Source of the DNA: JAFTYO01 sp045613125
Lineage (GTDB): Bacteria; Pseudomonadota; Alphaproteobacteria; RF32; CAG-239
NCBI GenBank assembly: GCA_045613125.1
Contig: JAZLAM010000005.1
Location: 1 to 64,000 of the forward strand
Direction of reading: 5' to 3'
Length of the DNA: 64,000 nucleotides
The number at the start of each line of letters is the position of its first letter. Position 1 is the stretch's first letter. The notes under the pieces are model-generated. The model did not search any database. It had not been told where the DNA came from and worked only from the letters and a program-made list of their open reading frames with translations. Shown in pieces: positions 1 through 9,017 of this stretch. The position numbers and the translations under genes are program-made.

Positions 1-119
1 CGTACGTTTAAATCAAGCAGTTTAAAACGCTTAAAACCATTGTAAATAAACAGCTTTTAGCGATTCTTGTTTATTAAAAAATATACCCTTTTTATGCCAT
101 AAAAATGCAAAAAAACACA

Positions 120-345
120 AACCTGTCTTCCCTCGTTTCTGCCAAGAAACGTCAAGGGACCTTCCGATTAACTAATTTGAAGATCGCTGGACGTTTTCTT
201 AACGAAAACGAGCGATGACTTTGTAGACTGTTATGCCTCTGAAACAAAAAATATAATACCGTCATGCCTCTGGACAAAGAGAGGTCAAGCGATCTTCCGA
301 TTAGTTTTTCCCAACCAACACCGCTTCCGATGATAGATTTTTAAA
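120..345. repeat. Palindromic interspersed repeat cluster, copy A
   Basis: This non-coding stretch holds several imperfect palindromes. One spans 130-158 (CGTTTCT/AGAAACG inside CCCT/AGGG). A second spans 183-216 (ATCGCT/AGCGAT around CGTTTTC/GAAAACG). A third module runs 261-338; it starts GTCATGCCTC, contains ATCTTCCG, and ends in a 21-base block at 318-338. The same 21 bases occur inverted at 40640-40660 with colinear flanking motifs. I see no ORF here. It behaves like a REP-type repeat family; the class is not identified. Confidence 0.6.
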
Positions 346-424
346 TTAGTTTGAAAACTACCGAACCTCGCTTTGCTCGGAGCAGTGATGGTAAAATATT
401 TTCATTTTATTATAAAATTCACAC

Positions 425-460
425 AAAAAACTCCACCAATGTACACTAGTGGAGTTTTTT
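425..460 (-). terminator. Rho-independent terminator of efflux operon
   Basis: ACTCCAC (430-436) pairs with GTGGAGT (449-455), flanked by A6 and T6 runs. It lies 17 bp past the stop of the RND transporter on the minus strand. Confidence 0.75.
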
Positions 461-476
461 TACTCATAACCATCAA

Positions 477-3400
477 CTATTTTTTACTGTAACGCTCTGT
501 TATGGTTTGTATCAACACATACAAAAGCGGAATCACAACCAAACCTCCGGCTGTTCCAATAAGCATTCCGTAGAAAACCGGAACACCGATTGCAACACGG
601 CTTCCTGCACCGGCGCCTGTTGCCACAATAAGCGGATACACACCTAAAATAAAGGTAAACGCAGTCATCAAAACAGCTCTAAAACGTTCTTTAGTTGCTA
701 CTAGTGCTGCTTTTTCAATGTTTGCTCCGTTTGCTCTTTCATCACGAGCAAACTCTACAATCAAGATTGCATTTTTAGCAGCCAAACCAACAAGCAAAAT
801 CAGACCTAATTGTGCATAAATACTTAATGACATCGAGCAAACAAACATACCGACAAAAGCACCGAGCATAGCCACAGTTACCGATGTTAAAACAGAAACA
901 GGTAACATCCAGCTTTCATATTGAGCAACCAAGAATAAATAGCCGAACAAAATTGCCAAAGCAATAAGCATACTAACTTGACCACTATTTTTCTTTTCTT
1001 GCAAGCTCATTCCTGACCAATCATAGCTATATCCTGACGGCAAACTTTCTTGCGCCAATTTTTCAATTGCAGCCATAGCCTGTCCGCTACTAACAGCCGG
1101 ATTTGCCATTGCTGTGATGGTAGCACTCGGATATTGGTTATATCTATCCAAACTACGGGGAGCTTGAATAATTTTTATTTCAATCAAACTACCAAGAGGC
1201 ACCATCTTACCTTTTGCACTTTGAACATATAGCTTATTAATGCTTTCAATATTTTTTCTATCTTCCCAATTTGCCTGAATCATAACTTTGTTAACTTGGG
1301 TTCCGATATTGATATCATTTACATAACCGGCACCCAAATAATTTTGTAAAACAGAATATATACTGGAAACAGATACATCCATAATTTCAGCTTTCTCCCT
1401 GTTTATTTCAATATAAGCGTGAGGAGTTTGCGCATTATATGTCGAAAATGCATACATAACTTCAGGCAACGCATTTACTTTACCTAAAAAGCTTTTTAAA
1501 GTTGCTTCTAATTTTTTAGGATCTGTATCATCTAAAGCTTGCAACCTAAAATCCATACCACCGGTAGAACCTAAACCAGGGATTGCTGGAAATTCAAACA
1601 AGTTAATTGAAGCGTTCGGAATTTTATCAAATTTTGCCTTCAGGCGATTTAAAATACTGGTAGAATAATTAGAATCTTCAGTTCTTTCGTTCCACGGTTT
1701 TAAGTTTACAACTGCAAAACCCACATTTTCTCCTTGTCCGGAAAGCATACTGAACCCTATAATATCCATAACAGATCTTACACCTTCTTCTTCCTTTATA
1801 AGAGGAATAATCTGTTGAACAACTTTATCTGTTCTGGGTTGACTTGCACCTTCTGGAAGTTGGATATTGGTCAGAATCACGCCCTGGTCTTCAGCCGGAA
1901 TAAATGATGTACGGCTCATTTTTAAGAACACTATATTAAATAAGACTAACAAACCTAAAATAAGAGCAATCACACTAACTTTACGTGCAATATAGCCTAT
2001 AACAGCCAAATACCTGTTACGGCTTCTGTCCAAAACCTTATTAAACCACGACAAAGGACCTTTTGTGACCGGTTTCAATGGTTTTAATATGGTTGCACAC
2101 AAAGCCGGTGAAAGTGTTAATGCATTAATAGCTGAAAACAACACAGCAAAAGAAATAGAAATAGCAAACTGCTGATAAATTTTACCGGTAATACCACCCA
2201 AAAATGCAATAGGTACAAAAATTGCCAACAATACCAACGTAGTAGCAACAATAGCACCTGATACTTGGCTCATCGTTTTGATTGCAGCCTCTTTCGGAGA
2301 CAATTTTTCTTGTTCCATTAAGGCTAAAACGCGTTCTACCACCACAATTGCATCGTCAACCACCAAGCCGATTGCAAGAACTAAGCCAAACAAAGTTAAA
2401 ATATTTAAGCTATAGCCTAACGCTAACATCACTGCAAATGTCGAAAACAACGACACAGGTATAGCAATTGACGGAACTAATGTGGAACGCCAATCTTGTA
2501 AAAAGATATAACAAACCAAAACCACCAATGCAAATGTAAGAACAAGCGTTAAAACCACTTCTTCAATGGAAGCTTTAATATAATCTGTTGCATCAAAAAA
2601 CACTTCTACAACAAAATCTTCCGGATAAAATTGCGATAAACGATCTAACTCAGCACGCAAAGCTTTCATAGCTTTAATAGCATTTGCACCGGACAATGTA
2701 TTAACCGAAATTGAAACAGATGGTGCTCCATCAACTTCAGATTTGAACGTATATCTTTCAGAACCTATCTCAACTTTTGCAATATCTTTCAAACGAACTA
2801 AACCACCATTTTGCTCTGTACGAACAATGATATTTTCAAAGTCTTTTACTTCGTTCAAACGTCCTTGTGTTTGTAAAGAATATACCATTTGTTGTCCGCC
2901 ATCACCCGGCATTGAACCGACAGAACCTAATGAAGGCTGATAGTTTTGGCTCTGGATGGCTGCTCTGACAGATGCTATCGGAATATTTAATGCTGTAATT
3001 TTATCTGCATCAAGCCACACCCTCATACTAAGTGGTGAAGCGTGCACACTGACATCTCCCACACCATAAACACGACTCAAACTATTTTTAATGTTATTTT
3101 CAACATAGTTACTCAAAAATTGTGTGTCATATGTGCCATTTGGTGAACGGACACTTATAAAGCCTAAAATATCTGATGAACGTCTTTTAACTCTGATACC
3201 GTTTTGTTGAACTTCTGATGGTAGTTTGTTCATAGCTTGTTGTACACGGTTTTGAACCTTTACTTGAGCCATATCAGGATCTGTTCCCACTTCAAAGCTG
3301 ACTGACAAACTGTATGATCCTGAATTGGAAGATGATGAAGACATATAAAGCATATCTTCCACACCATTCACCTCTTGCTCGATAGGTATACCTACACTAT

Positions 3401-3578
3401 TGGCAACAACCTCTGCACTTGCACCTGTATATGAGGCCGAAATATTAATTTCCGGCGGTGTAATTTGCGGATATAGGGCAATAGGTAATGAAAACAACGA
3501 AATTGCACCGGCAAGCGTCATCACAATAGCAATCACAATTGCAAAACGTGGTCTTTCAATAAAAATTTTCGAGAACAT
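477..3578 (-). CDS. RND (HAE1/AcrB-type) multidrug efflux permease
   Basis: This is the inner-membrane, proton-driven pump of a tripartite efflux system. It is 1033 residues long, the usual AcrB size. The N terminus (SKIFIERPRFAIVIAIVMTL) is the typical first membrane helix. A helix near residue 405 carries the paired Asp of the proton relay (VVDDAIVVVERV), and a later helix has the conserved Lys (GLAAKNAILIVEFAR). It is the last gene of tetR-mfp-rnd, 20 bp after the adaptor stop. No TolC-like channel gene follows, so the outer-membrane partner must be elsewhere. Substrate cannot be predicted. Transcription presumably starts at the operator-promoter before tetR and ends at 425-460. Confidence 0.95.
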   Translation of the reverse strand: MFSKIFIERPRFAIVIAIVMTLAGAISLFSLPIALYPQITPPEINISASYTGASAEVVANSVGIPIEQEVNGVEDMLYMSSSSSNSGSYSLSVSFEVGTDPDMAQVKVQNRVQQAMNKLPSEVQQNGIRVKRRSSDILGFISVRSPNGTYDTQFLSNYVENNIKNSLSRVYGVGDVSVHASPLSMRVWLDADKITALNIPIASVRAAIQSQNYQPSLGSVGSMPGDGGQQMVYSLQTQGRLNEVKDFENIIVRTEQNGGLVRLKDIAKVEIGSERYTFKSEVDGAPSVSISVNTLSGANAIKAMKALRAELDRLSQFYPEDFVVEVFFDATDYIKASIEEVVLTLVLTFALVVLVCYIFLQDWRSTLVPSIAIPVSLFSTFAVMLALGYSLNILTLFGLVLAIGLVVDDAIVVVERVLALMEQEKLSPKEAAIKTMSQVSGAIVATTLVLLAIFVPIAFLGGITGKIYQQFAISISFAVLFSAINALTLSPALCATILKPLKPVTKGPLSWFNKVLDRSRNRYLAVIGYIARKVSVIALILGLLVLFNIVFLKMSRTSFIPAEDQGVILTNIQLPEGASQPRTDKVVQQIIPLIKEEEGVRSVMDIIGFSMLSGQGENVGFAVVNLKPWNERTEDSNYSTSILNRLKAKFDKIPNASINLFEFPAIPGLGSTGGMDFRLQALDDTDPKKLEATLKSFLGKVNALPEVMYAFSTYNAQTPHAYIEINREKAEIMDVSVSSIYSVLQNYLGAGYVNDINIGTQVNKVMIQANWEDRKNIESINKLYVQSAKGKMVPLGSLIEIKIIQAPRSLDRYNQYPSATITAMANPAVSSGQAMAAIEKLAQESLPSGYSYDWSGMSLQEKKNSGQVSMLIALAILFGYLFLVAQYESWMLPVSVLTSVTVAMLGAFVGMFVCSMSLSIYAQLGLILLVGLAAKNAILIVEFARDERANGANIEKAALVATKERFRAVLMTAFTFILGVYPLIVATGAGAGSRVAIGVPVFYGMLIGTAGGLVVIPLLYVLIQTITERYSKK

Positions 3579-3598
3579 CTTAATCTATCCCCTCGTTA

Positions 3599-4753
3599 TT
3601 AGTTTTCAGATTGTACCAAACCTGCGTTTACAGGAACACCATTTTGAACCTTTTGCAAGCCTTGAATAATAACTTTTTCTCCGGCATTAAGCCCGCTTTT
3701 AACCACTTGCTCAGAACCGATTACCTCACCCAAAACCAAACGGCGTTCTTCAGCTATATTGTTTTCATTAACAACATATGTATAAAAGCCATGTTCATCT
3801 TGAGCTAAAGAGGCTTGATCAATCAACACATTTATATCCGGATTTTCATCAACTAATGCAATTTGAATATAGTTTCCCGGAATAAGTGTTTCTTCTTTAT
3901 TATCTAAATCGGTATAAATTGAAATTGTTGCCGTATCTGAGCTAACCTCATTATTTATAAACAATGATTTAAATTCTTCAGAAAGTTCCGTTCCATTCGG
4001 TAATGTTACCAAAACTTTAAGTTTATGATCTTTATTTGCTTCATATTTTTGTTTTAATGTTAAATATTCTTTATCTGTTAAAGAAAATGTAACACGAACA
4101 GGACTTACTTGAACAATGCGAGCTAATGTTTGTGATGATGCTACAACATAGTTTCCTTTTGTTACAAGAGCTTTACCGATATAACCGGAAATCGGTGCCG
4201 TAATTTTTGTATCTTCCAAATCATCTTGAGCTAATTTTAAAGATGCTTTTGCTTTTTTAACAGCTGCTTGAGCTTGTAAATAAGCACTTTCAGCGGCATC
4301 AAATGTTGCTTTTGATGCAATATTTTGTTTACTCAACTTTACTTGACGATTATAATTTTTTTCAGCCTCTTTAAACCCTGCCTCTGCATGGGCTAATTCA
4401 GCTTCTTTTAATTCGACAGTTGCTTTATAACTATCCGGATTTATAACAAACAAAAGAGTTCCTTCTTTAACAAAGCTCCCCTCTTCAAACAATACTTCTT
4501 TTATTGTTCCATTAACTTGAGGAAGTAAATTTACTGCATTTATAGCTTCCACATGAGCAATCTGACTTTCTACTCTAGTAGTATCCTTAGATTTCACTTC
4601 TTTTACCAAAACATAAGGAGTTTGCCCACCCATTGCACCCATGTTATGCTGAACCATTGTGCGACCTTTAAAATACCAACCTAAGGCCACACATAATAAA
4701 ACAAATACCAACTTTTTGATAATAACACTTTTGTGCGGTTTACTTACTTGCAT
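3599..4753 (-). CDS. RND efflux periplasmic adaptor (membrane fusion protein)
   Basis: A 384-residue AcrA/MexA-type adaptor bridging the inner-membrane pump and an outer-membrane channel. One N-terminal hydrophobic segment (about residues 12-27) acts as signal or anchor. No clear lipobox cysteine is present, so it may stay anchored rather than lipidated. Next come a biotinyl-lipoyl-like half motif (NGTIKEVLFEEGSFVKEG), an alpha-hairpin coiled coil (about 110-180, rich in AEA/KAKA), the second lipoyl half (APISGYIGKALVTKGNYV) and beta-barrel domains. Its ATG overlaps the tetR end by 14 bp, suggesting translational coupling. Confidence 0.93.
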   Translation of the reverse strand: MQVSKPHKSVIIKKLVFVLLCVALGWYFKGRTMVQHNMGAMGGQTPYVLVKEVKSKDTTRVESQIAHVEAINAVNLLPQVNGTIKEVLFEEGSFVKEGTLLFVINPDSYKATVELKEAELAHAEAGFKEAEKNYNRQVKLSKQNIASKATFDAAESAYLQAQAAVKKAKASLKLAQDDLEDTKITAPISGYIGKALVTKGNYVVASSQTLARIVQVSPVRVTFSLTDKEYLTLKQKYEANKDHKLKVLVTLPNGTELSEEFKSLFINNEVSSDTATISIYTDLDNKEETLIPGNYIQIALVDENPDINVLIDQASLAQDEHGFYTYVVNENNIAEERRLVLGEVIGSEQVVKSGLNAGEKVIIQGLQKVQNGVPVNAGLVQSEN

Positions 4754-5372
4754 TTTGAACCCTTTCTTTAACTAAACCATTAAAAATTAAACTTAAACTT
4801 TCTTTTAACATAACCTTTAAATCAAATGGACAGCGATGTGATAAAAAATCTCCTAACATACCACTCCATATTCCCATTATTATGTATGTTATATGTTCTA
4901 CATTTATATCGGCGCTCATATCGCCATTTTTTTGCAACAATGTCAAGGCTTCTTTGATATTATCAAATATTTTTACCTTATTATTATCAACGCCTATTTT
5001 AACCTTTGTAATTAAGGTTTCGGACCATTCCATCTGACATAATATAAAAAACGCACACTTTCTGGTCTTTTCACTACTGAGAATATAATCTGCCATATGC
5101 AAAAAATATAATATTATATCATCAATAGTTTTAATGACCGGTAATCTGGCGTTTATATATTCCACCTGATTTTCAATATAATCATTTATAAGTGCTGTTA
5201 CCAAATCAGGCTTATTGCGAAAATGCCAATAAACCGCACCTTTGGTAAAACCAATGCGCTTTGCAATTTCATCAAATGTAGTTCTAGAATATCCCTTTTC
5301 ATAAAAAGTATCAAGAGCCGATTCTAATATAGAGTTTCTCGTTTCCAGAGCTTCTTCTTTAGTTTTTTTCAA
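4740..5372 (-). CDS. TetR/AcrR-family repressor of the efflux operon
   Basis: A 210-residue TetR-family regulator. The N-terminal helix-turn-helix is plain (about residues 25-50, TFDEIAKRIGFTKGAVYWHF), followed by a divergent ligand-binding domain. The start appears to be TTG at 5372, with AAAGAGG seven bases upstream; no in-frame ATG sits better. It is the first gene of the operon, and its stop overlaps the adaptor start. A perfect inverted repeat at 5391-5416 covers the predicted promoter, so I infer it represses itself together with both pump genes. In E. coli acrR is divergent from acrAB, so this arrangement differs. Confidence 0.92.
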   Translation of the reverse strand: MKKTKEEALETRNSILESALDTFYEKGYSRTTFDEIAKRIGFTKGAVYWHFRNKPDLVTALINDYIENQVEYINARLPVIKTIDDIILYFLHMADYILSSEKTRKCAFFILCQMEWSETLITKVKIGVDNNKVKIFDNIKEALTLLQKNGDMSADINVEHITYIIMGIWSGMLGDFLSHRCPFDLKVMLKESLSLIFNGLVKERVQNASK

Positions 5373-5390
5373 TATAATACCTCTTTCCTA

Positions 5391-5416
5391 TTATACATAC
5401 ATTCGGGTATGTATAA
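5391..5416 (-). promoter_or_regulatory. AcrR-type operator overlapping the efflux promoter
   Basis: TTATACATAC (5391-5400) and GTATGTATAA (5407-5416) form a perfect 10-bp inverted repeat around a 6-bp centre. The core TACATACATT resembles the E. coli AcrR operator as I remember it. On the minus strand a TTGACA box (5437-5432) with a 16-bp spacer places the -10 (TATACA, 5415-5410) inside the repeat, so binding would block RNA polymerase. Confidence 0.75.
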
Positions 5417-5513
5417 CATATTTTTATCTATTGTCAATACTTTTAAAATTCATATTACTTTAATATCAACATTAGCTCAAATATAAGGAAAATTTTGCCG
5501 ATAATTTTAAATT

Positions 5514-5540
5514 AAAAAAAGCTCCGTTTTAGAGCCTTCG
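5514..5540 (-). terminator. Terminator after tRNA-Ala
   Basis: On the minus strand AAGGCTC pairs with GAGCTTT (one G-U) and is followed by a T run, just downstream of the tRNA CCA end. Confidence 0.6.
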
Positions 5541-5547
5541 TAAAAAA

Positions 5548-5623
<76 letters not shown>

Positions 5624-5758
5624 AAAATAATCTTTTAAACTCCTCTTATCTAGGATACTTAGCTCACTAACATTTTTATCATATCTTGTCAATATATTTT
5701 TCTTTTCCGCCTCCAACAAACTACTTTTGTTAATGGTAGCATTTATCCTACTAATAAC

Positions 5759-5774
5759 TCAAGAATGTTCTTGA
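5759..5774. promoter_or_regulatory. 16-bp palindrome upstream of ptsP
   Basis: TCAAGAA-TG-TTCTTGA is a perfect inverted repeat 48 bp before the ptsP start. It could be an operator; no binding protein can be named. Confidence 0.35.
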
Positions 5775-5821
5775 TGAAATAAAATATAAATTATATAAAC
5801 AATACAAGTTTTGATTTTATA

Positions 5822-8050
5822 ATGGAGAACTTACCATTGAGCAGTGCATCAAAAGCTATGGATATTTTACAGAAAATTCAACGAGATATCTCTGAAGACA
5901 ATGATATATCCGTCAAGTTGGAGCATGTAATGAGGCTTATAGCAACCGGTTTTAATGTTGATGCAAGCGTTTGTTACACTACCATTGATGACACTTATCT
6001 GGAACTTTTTTGCAAATATGGTATAAAAGAAGAATATAAAGGTAACATTCGCCATGGTGAAACCATTATCGGGAAAATAGCTTCTCAAAGATGTTCTATA
6101 CAACAAAGCGATGAGAATAATAACGAATTCAAATCAGTTGTAGGCGTACCCATGTTAAGATGGAATAAAACATCTGGTGTCATATTACTGATCAGCAGAC
6201 AAGAAAGATATTTTACTGATGAAGAGATATCTATACTTGAAACAATAGCAATGTTTCTTACAACATTTTTTGCCACTGAAGAAATAAATACGTATAGAAA
6301 AAAACTCATAAAATCGCGCGGTTTAAACATCAAAGACCGATTAAAAGGCGTTGTTTTAAATAAAGGTTTTGGAGTTGGATATGCTGTTGTTCATCAAAGA
6401 AGGCAAGCCATAATTAAAATTTTTTCCGAAGATAAAAATGTTGAATTAGCACGCCTAGAAGATGCTAAAATACGAATGAACAATAATTTAGATGAAAAAC
6501 TCAACACTACCAGATTAGGGATTGGAGAACATACCGACATTTTAGAAACATATCGCATGTTTGCTAAAGATAAGGGATGGTATAAAAAAATTGCAAATAA
6601 TATAGAAAGTGGTTTAACGGCTGAGGCAGCAATTGAGCGAGCGTACGAAGATATGTGGAACAAATTTTCTTCAAGCTCCGATTCTTATCTGAAAGAGCGT
6701 TTGCTTGATTTGAGAGATGTCGCAGACAGATTGCGTTTGTTTTTAAGCGGAGATGATAGTAAAAATCAAACAAATTTAGGTGATGATATCATTATCGTTG
6801 CTCAAACTATGGGGCCTGCTGATTTAATGGATTACGATTATAAAAAAATCAGAGGCCTTATTATTGAAGAAGGCACTCCTACAATGCACGTGGTTATTGT
6901 GGCAAAGGCTTTAAATATTCCTGTCATTGCTAAAATACGGGGAATTTTCAAAGATGTAAAAGATGGAGAATTATTAGGTCTTGATGGACAAGAAGGGTAT
7001 GTATATATCAACCCACCTAACAATATTAAAGAAAAAATTCAATCAAATCAGAAAGATTTATCTGTTATTTTAAAACAACTTGAAAAACTTAAAAAATATC
7101 CTAACAAAACTCTTGATGGTGTAAAAATAAAACTCAATATAAATATCGGACTTGATTTTGATATGGATTATTTAGATTCTACAAAATGTGATGGAATTGG
7201 GCTTTATAGAACAGAAATTCCGTTTATGACCTCAGAAAAAATGCCTGATGTTGAACAGCAAATTTCTTTTTATAAAAAGCTTATGGATAAAGCCGGCAAT
7301 AAAAGCGTAATATTTAGGAGTCTTGATGTCGGATCAGACAAACTCTTGCCATACTGGAGTGATATGAATGAAGATAACCCAGCAATCGGTTGGCGTTCTA
7401 TTCGCATTACCCTTGATCGTCGAGCAATTTTAAGGCAACAAATGAAAGCTTTCTTAAAAGCTTCTGCCGGCAAAGAATTAAATGTTATGTTTCCCATGAT
7501 AGCCAGTTTAGAAGAATTTCTAGACGCTAAAGAAACTTTGATGCTCGAATTTGAAAAAGAAAAAAGAAAAGGGATGAGCGTTCCGTCTAAAATAAAAGTT
7601 GGCCTTATGATTGAAGTTCCATCGATTATTTTTCAATTAGATGAAACATTAAAACATGCTGATTTTATTTCTGTCGGCACTAATGATTTGGCGCAATTTG
7701 TTTTTGCATGTGATCGTGGAAATCCTCGCATTGCAGATAGATACGATGTATTATCTGCACCATTTTTGAAAATATTAAGAGAAATAGTTAAAAAGGCAGA
7801 TAAAGCAGGGGTTGAATGTTCGGTTTGTGGTGAAATGGCTAGTAATCCGATAGAAGCAATGGTTTTAATAGGTTTAGGATACAGACGTTTATCTGTAGCA
7901 GGTTCGGCATATTCTAACATAAAAAACATGATCCGCTCACTCAATGTTCAAGATATATCAGATTATGTTCAGATTTTGTTTAAATCTCCTAAACGAACTC
8001 TTAGACCTCAATTATTATCATATGCTGTTGATCATGCTATTGCAATATAA
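5822..8050 (+). CDS. ptsP: Phosphoenolpyruvate-protein phosphotransferase PtsP (EI-Ntr)
   Basis: Enzyme I of the nitrogen-type phosphotransfer system. It takes phosphate from PEP onto an active-site His and passes it to an HPr/NPr protein. At 742 residues it has the expected domains: an N-terminal GAF sensor (about 20-150), the HPr-binding/phospho-His domain with the active His at 356 (PTMH, where TSH is usual), and the C-terminal PEP-binding barrel with GLYRTEIPFM, SVGTNDLAQ and a Cys in ECSVCGEMAS. In many alphaproteobacteria ptsP regulates nitrogen, potassium or stress responses rather than sugar uptake. It begins the ptsP-rodZ-hisS-prfA group; no strong ribosome-binding site precedes it. 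Confidence 0.93.
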   Translation: MENLPLSSASKAMDILQKIQRDISEDNDISVKLEHVMRLIATGFNVDASVCYTTIDDTYLELFCKYGIKEEYKGNIRHGETIIGKIASQRCSIQQSDENNNEFKSVVGVPMLRWNKTSGVILLISRQERYFTDEEISILETIAMFLTTFFATEEINTYRKKLIKSRGLNIKDRLKGVVLNKGFGVGYAVVHQRRQAIIKIFSEDKNVELARLEDAKIRMNNNLDEKLNTTRLGIGEHTDILETYRMFAKDKGWYKKIANNIESGLTAEAAIERAYEDMWNKFSSSSDSYLKERLLDLRDVADRLRLFLSGDDSKNQTNLGDDIIIVAQTMGPADLMDYDYKKIRGLIIEEGTPTMHVVIVAKALNIPVIAKIRGIFKDVKDGELLGLDGQEGYVYINPPNNIKEKIQSNQKDLSVILKQLEKLKKYPNKTLDGVKIKLNINIGLDFDMDYLDSTKCDGIGLYRTEIPFMTSEKMPDVEQQISFYKKLMDKAGNKSVIFRSLDVGSDKLLPYWSDMNEDNPAIGWRSIRITLDRRAILRQQMKAFLKASAGKELNVMFPMIASLEEFLDAKETLMLEFEKEKRKGMSVPSKIKVGLMIEVPSIIFQLDETLKHADFISVGTNDLAQFVFACDRGNPRIADRYDVLSAPFLKILREIVKKADKAGVECSVCGEMASNPIEAMVLIGLGYRRLSVAGSAYSNIKNMIRSLNVQDISDYVQILFKSPKRTLRPQLLSYAVDHAIAI

Positions 8051-8097
8051 TAAAAAATATGTTTTAATAACAAAAAAATTGGAAAAGGGCAAATAAA

Positions 8098-8940
8098 GTG
8101 GAACAAGACGATATAAAAAATCAAACATTATCTCAAGAAGCTACCACAATTGGTATGTTCTTAAAATATACGCGACAAAACCAAAAAAAATCCGTCGAAA
8201 CGGTATCTAAAGCTTTATGTATTCGCAAAATATATATCAAAGCAATAGAAGAAAGTAATTTTAATGAATTACCTCCTGTACCTTATGGTATAGGTTTCAT
8301 AAGATCTTATGCTGAATTTTTAGGGCTGAATGCCGAACATATTGTGCAATGCTACAAAGAAGAATCAATGCCTAAAAAAAATAATCCACAAACAGACACT
8401 ATCATAAAAAAACACACAGCCCTTACTATGCCAAATAACAAACATATATTGGTAGGGATTTCTTTAATTTTAGGCATATATTTCATTGTCTCGGCGTTTA
8501 TATATCCTGATAACACCATAGAAAATCAAAAAAAAGAAAAAATATTATCAACAGACATCTCAGAAATATCCTCATTACAACCTGTGGAAGATATCGTTGA
8601 AGATAATTTATCTCAAATTGTTCAAGAACATAATGAGAAAATTAACGAAGCCGAAGATATAAAAATTGATGTTATCACATCTGAACCCGAAGCCACAAAA
8701 AATCAAGTTATTATAAAACTTAAGGGTGAGTCATGGATTGAAATTAGAGATAACAATACTGTTTACCTTAGTGGCATTTATCCAACTGGATTTGAATATG
8801 AGTTTCCTGATGTGCCTAATTTAGTACTTTCTGTAGGTCGTTATTTTAATGTTGATGTATTCATAAACGGTACATTAACACAGGTGGCAGGGCCTAAAAA
8901 ACAAACTAATATAAACATTGATGAATTTTTAAATCATTAG
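8098..8940 (+). CDS. RodZ-like helix-turn-helix membrane protein
   Basis: A 280-residue protein with a GTG start after a GGAAAAGGG ribosome-binding site. Residues about 17-85 form a RodZ-type HTH_25 domain (TIGMFLKYTRQNQKKSVETV, then PYGIGFIRSYAEFLGL). One membrane helix follows at about 118-137, then an acidic linker. The C-terminal DUF4115-like beta domain spans about 200-277 (ESWIEIRDNNTVYLSGIYPTG). RodZ proteins link the MreB cytoskeleton to the cell-wall elongation machinery. In many alphaproteobacteria this gene sits between ptsP and ispG-hisS, which supports the call although no mreB is near. The ispG position is empty here. Confidence 0.85.
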   Translation: MEQDDIKNQTLSQEATTIGMFLKYTRQNQKKSVETVSKALCIRKIYIKAIEESNFNELPPVPYGIGFIRSYAEFLGLNAEHIVQCYKEESMPKKNNPQTDTIIKKHTALTMPNNKHILVGISLILGIYFIVSAFIYPDNTIENQKKEKILSTDISEISSLQPVEDIVEDNLSQIVQEHNEKINEAEDIKIDVITSEPEATKNQVIIKLKGESWIEIRDNNTVYLSGIYPTGFEYEFPDVPNLVLSVGRYFNVDVFINGTLTQVAGPKKQTNINIDEFLNH

Positions 8941-9017
8941 CATAAGATAAAAACAAAACAAAAAATGGCTCAGTTTTCTGCGCCGTTTCTTAATGTCTAA
9001 GAAGAAAAGGAAAAAAA

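Larger units (their letters stand above)
1..476. other. Non-coding stretch at window start
   Basis: No convincing gene is visible in either direction. The first 100 bases are AT-rich without recognisable structure. Bases 120-345 carry the palindromic repeats listed separately, and 425-460 the efflux-operon terminator. Confidence 0.6.
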
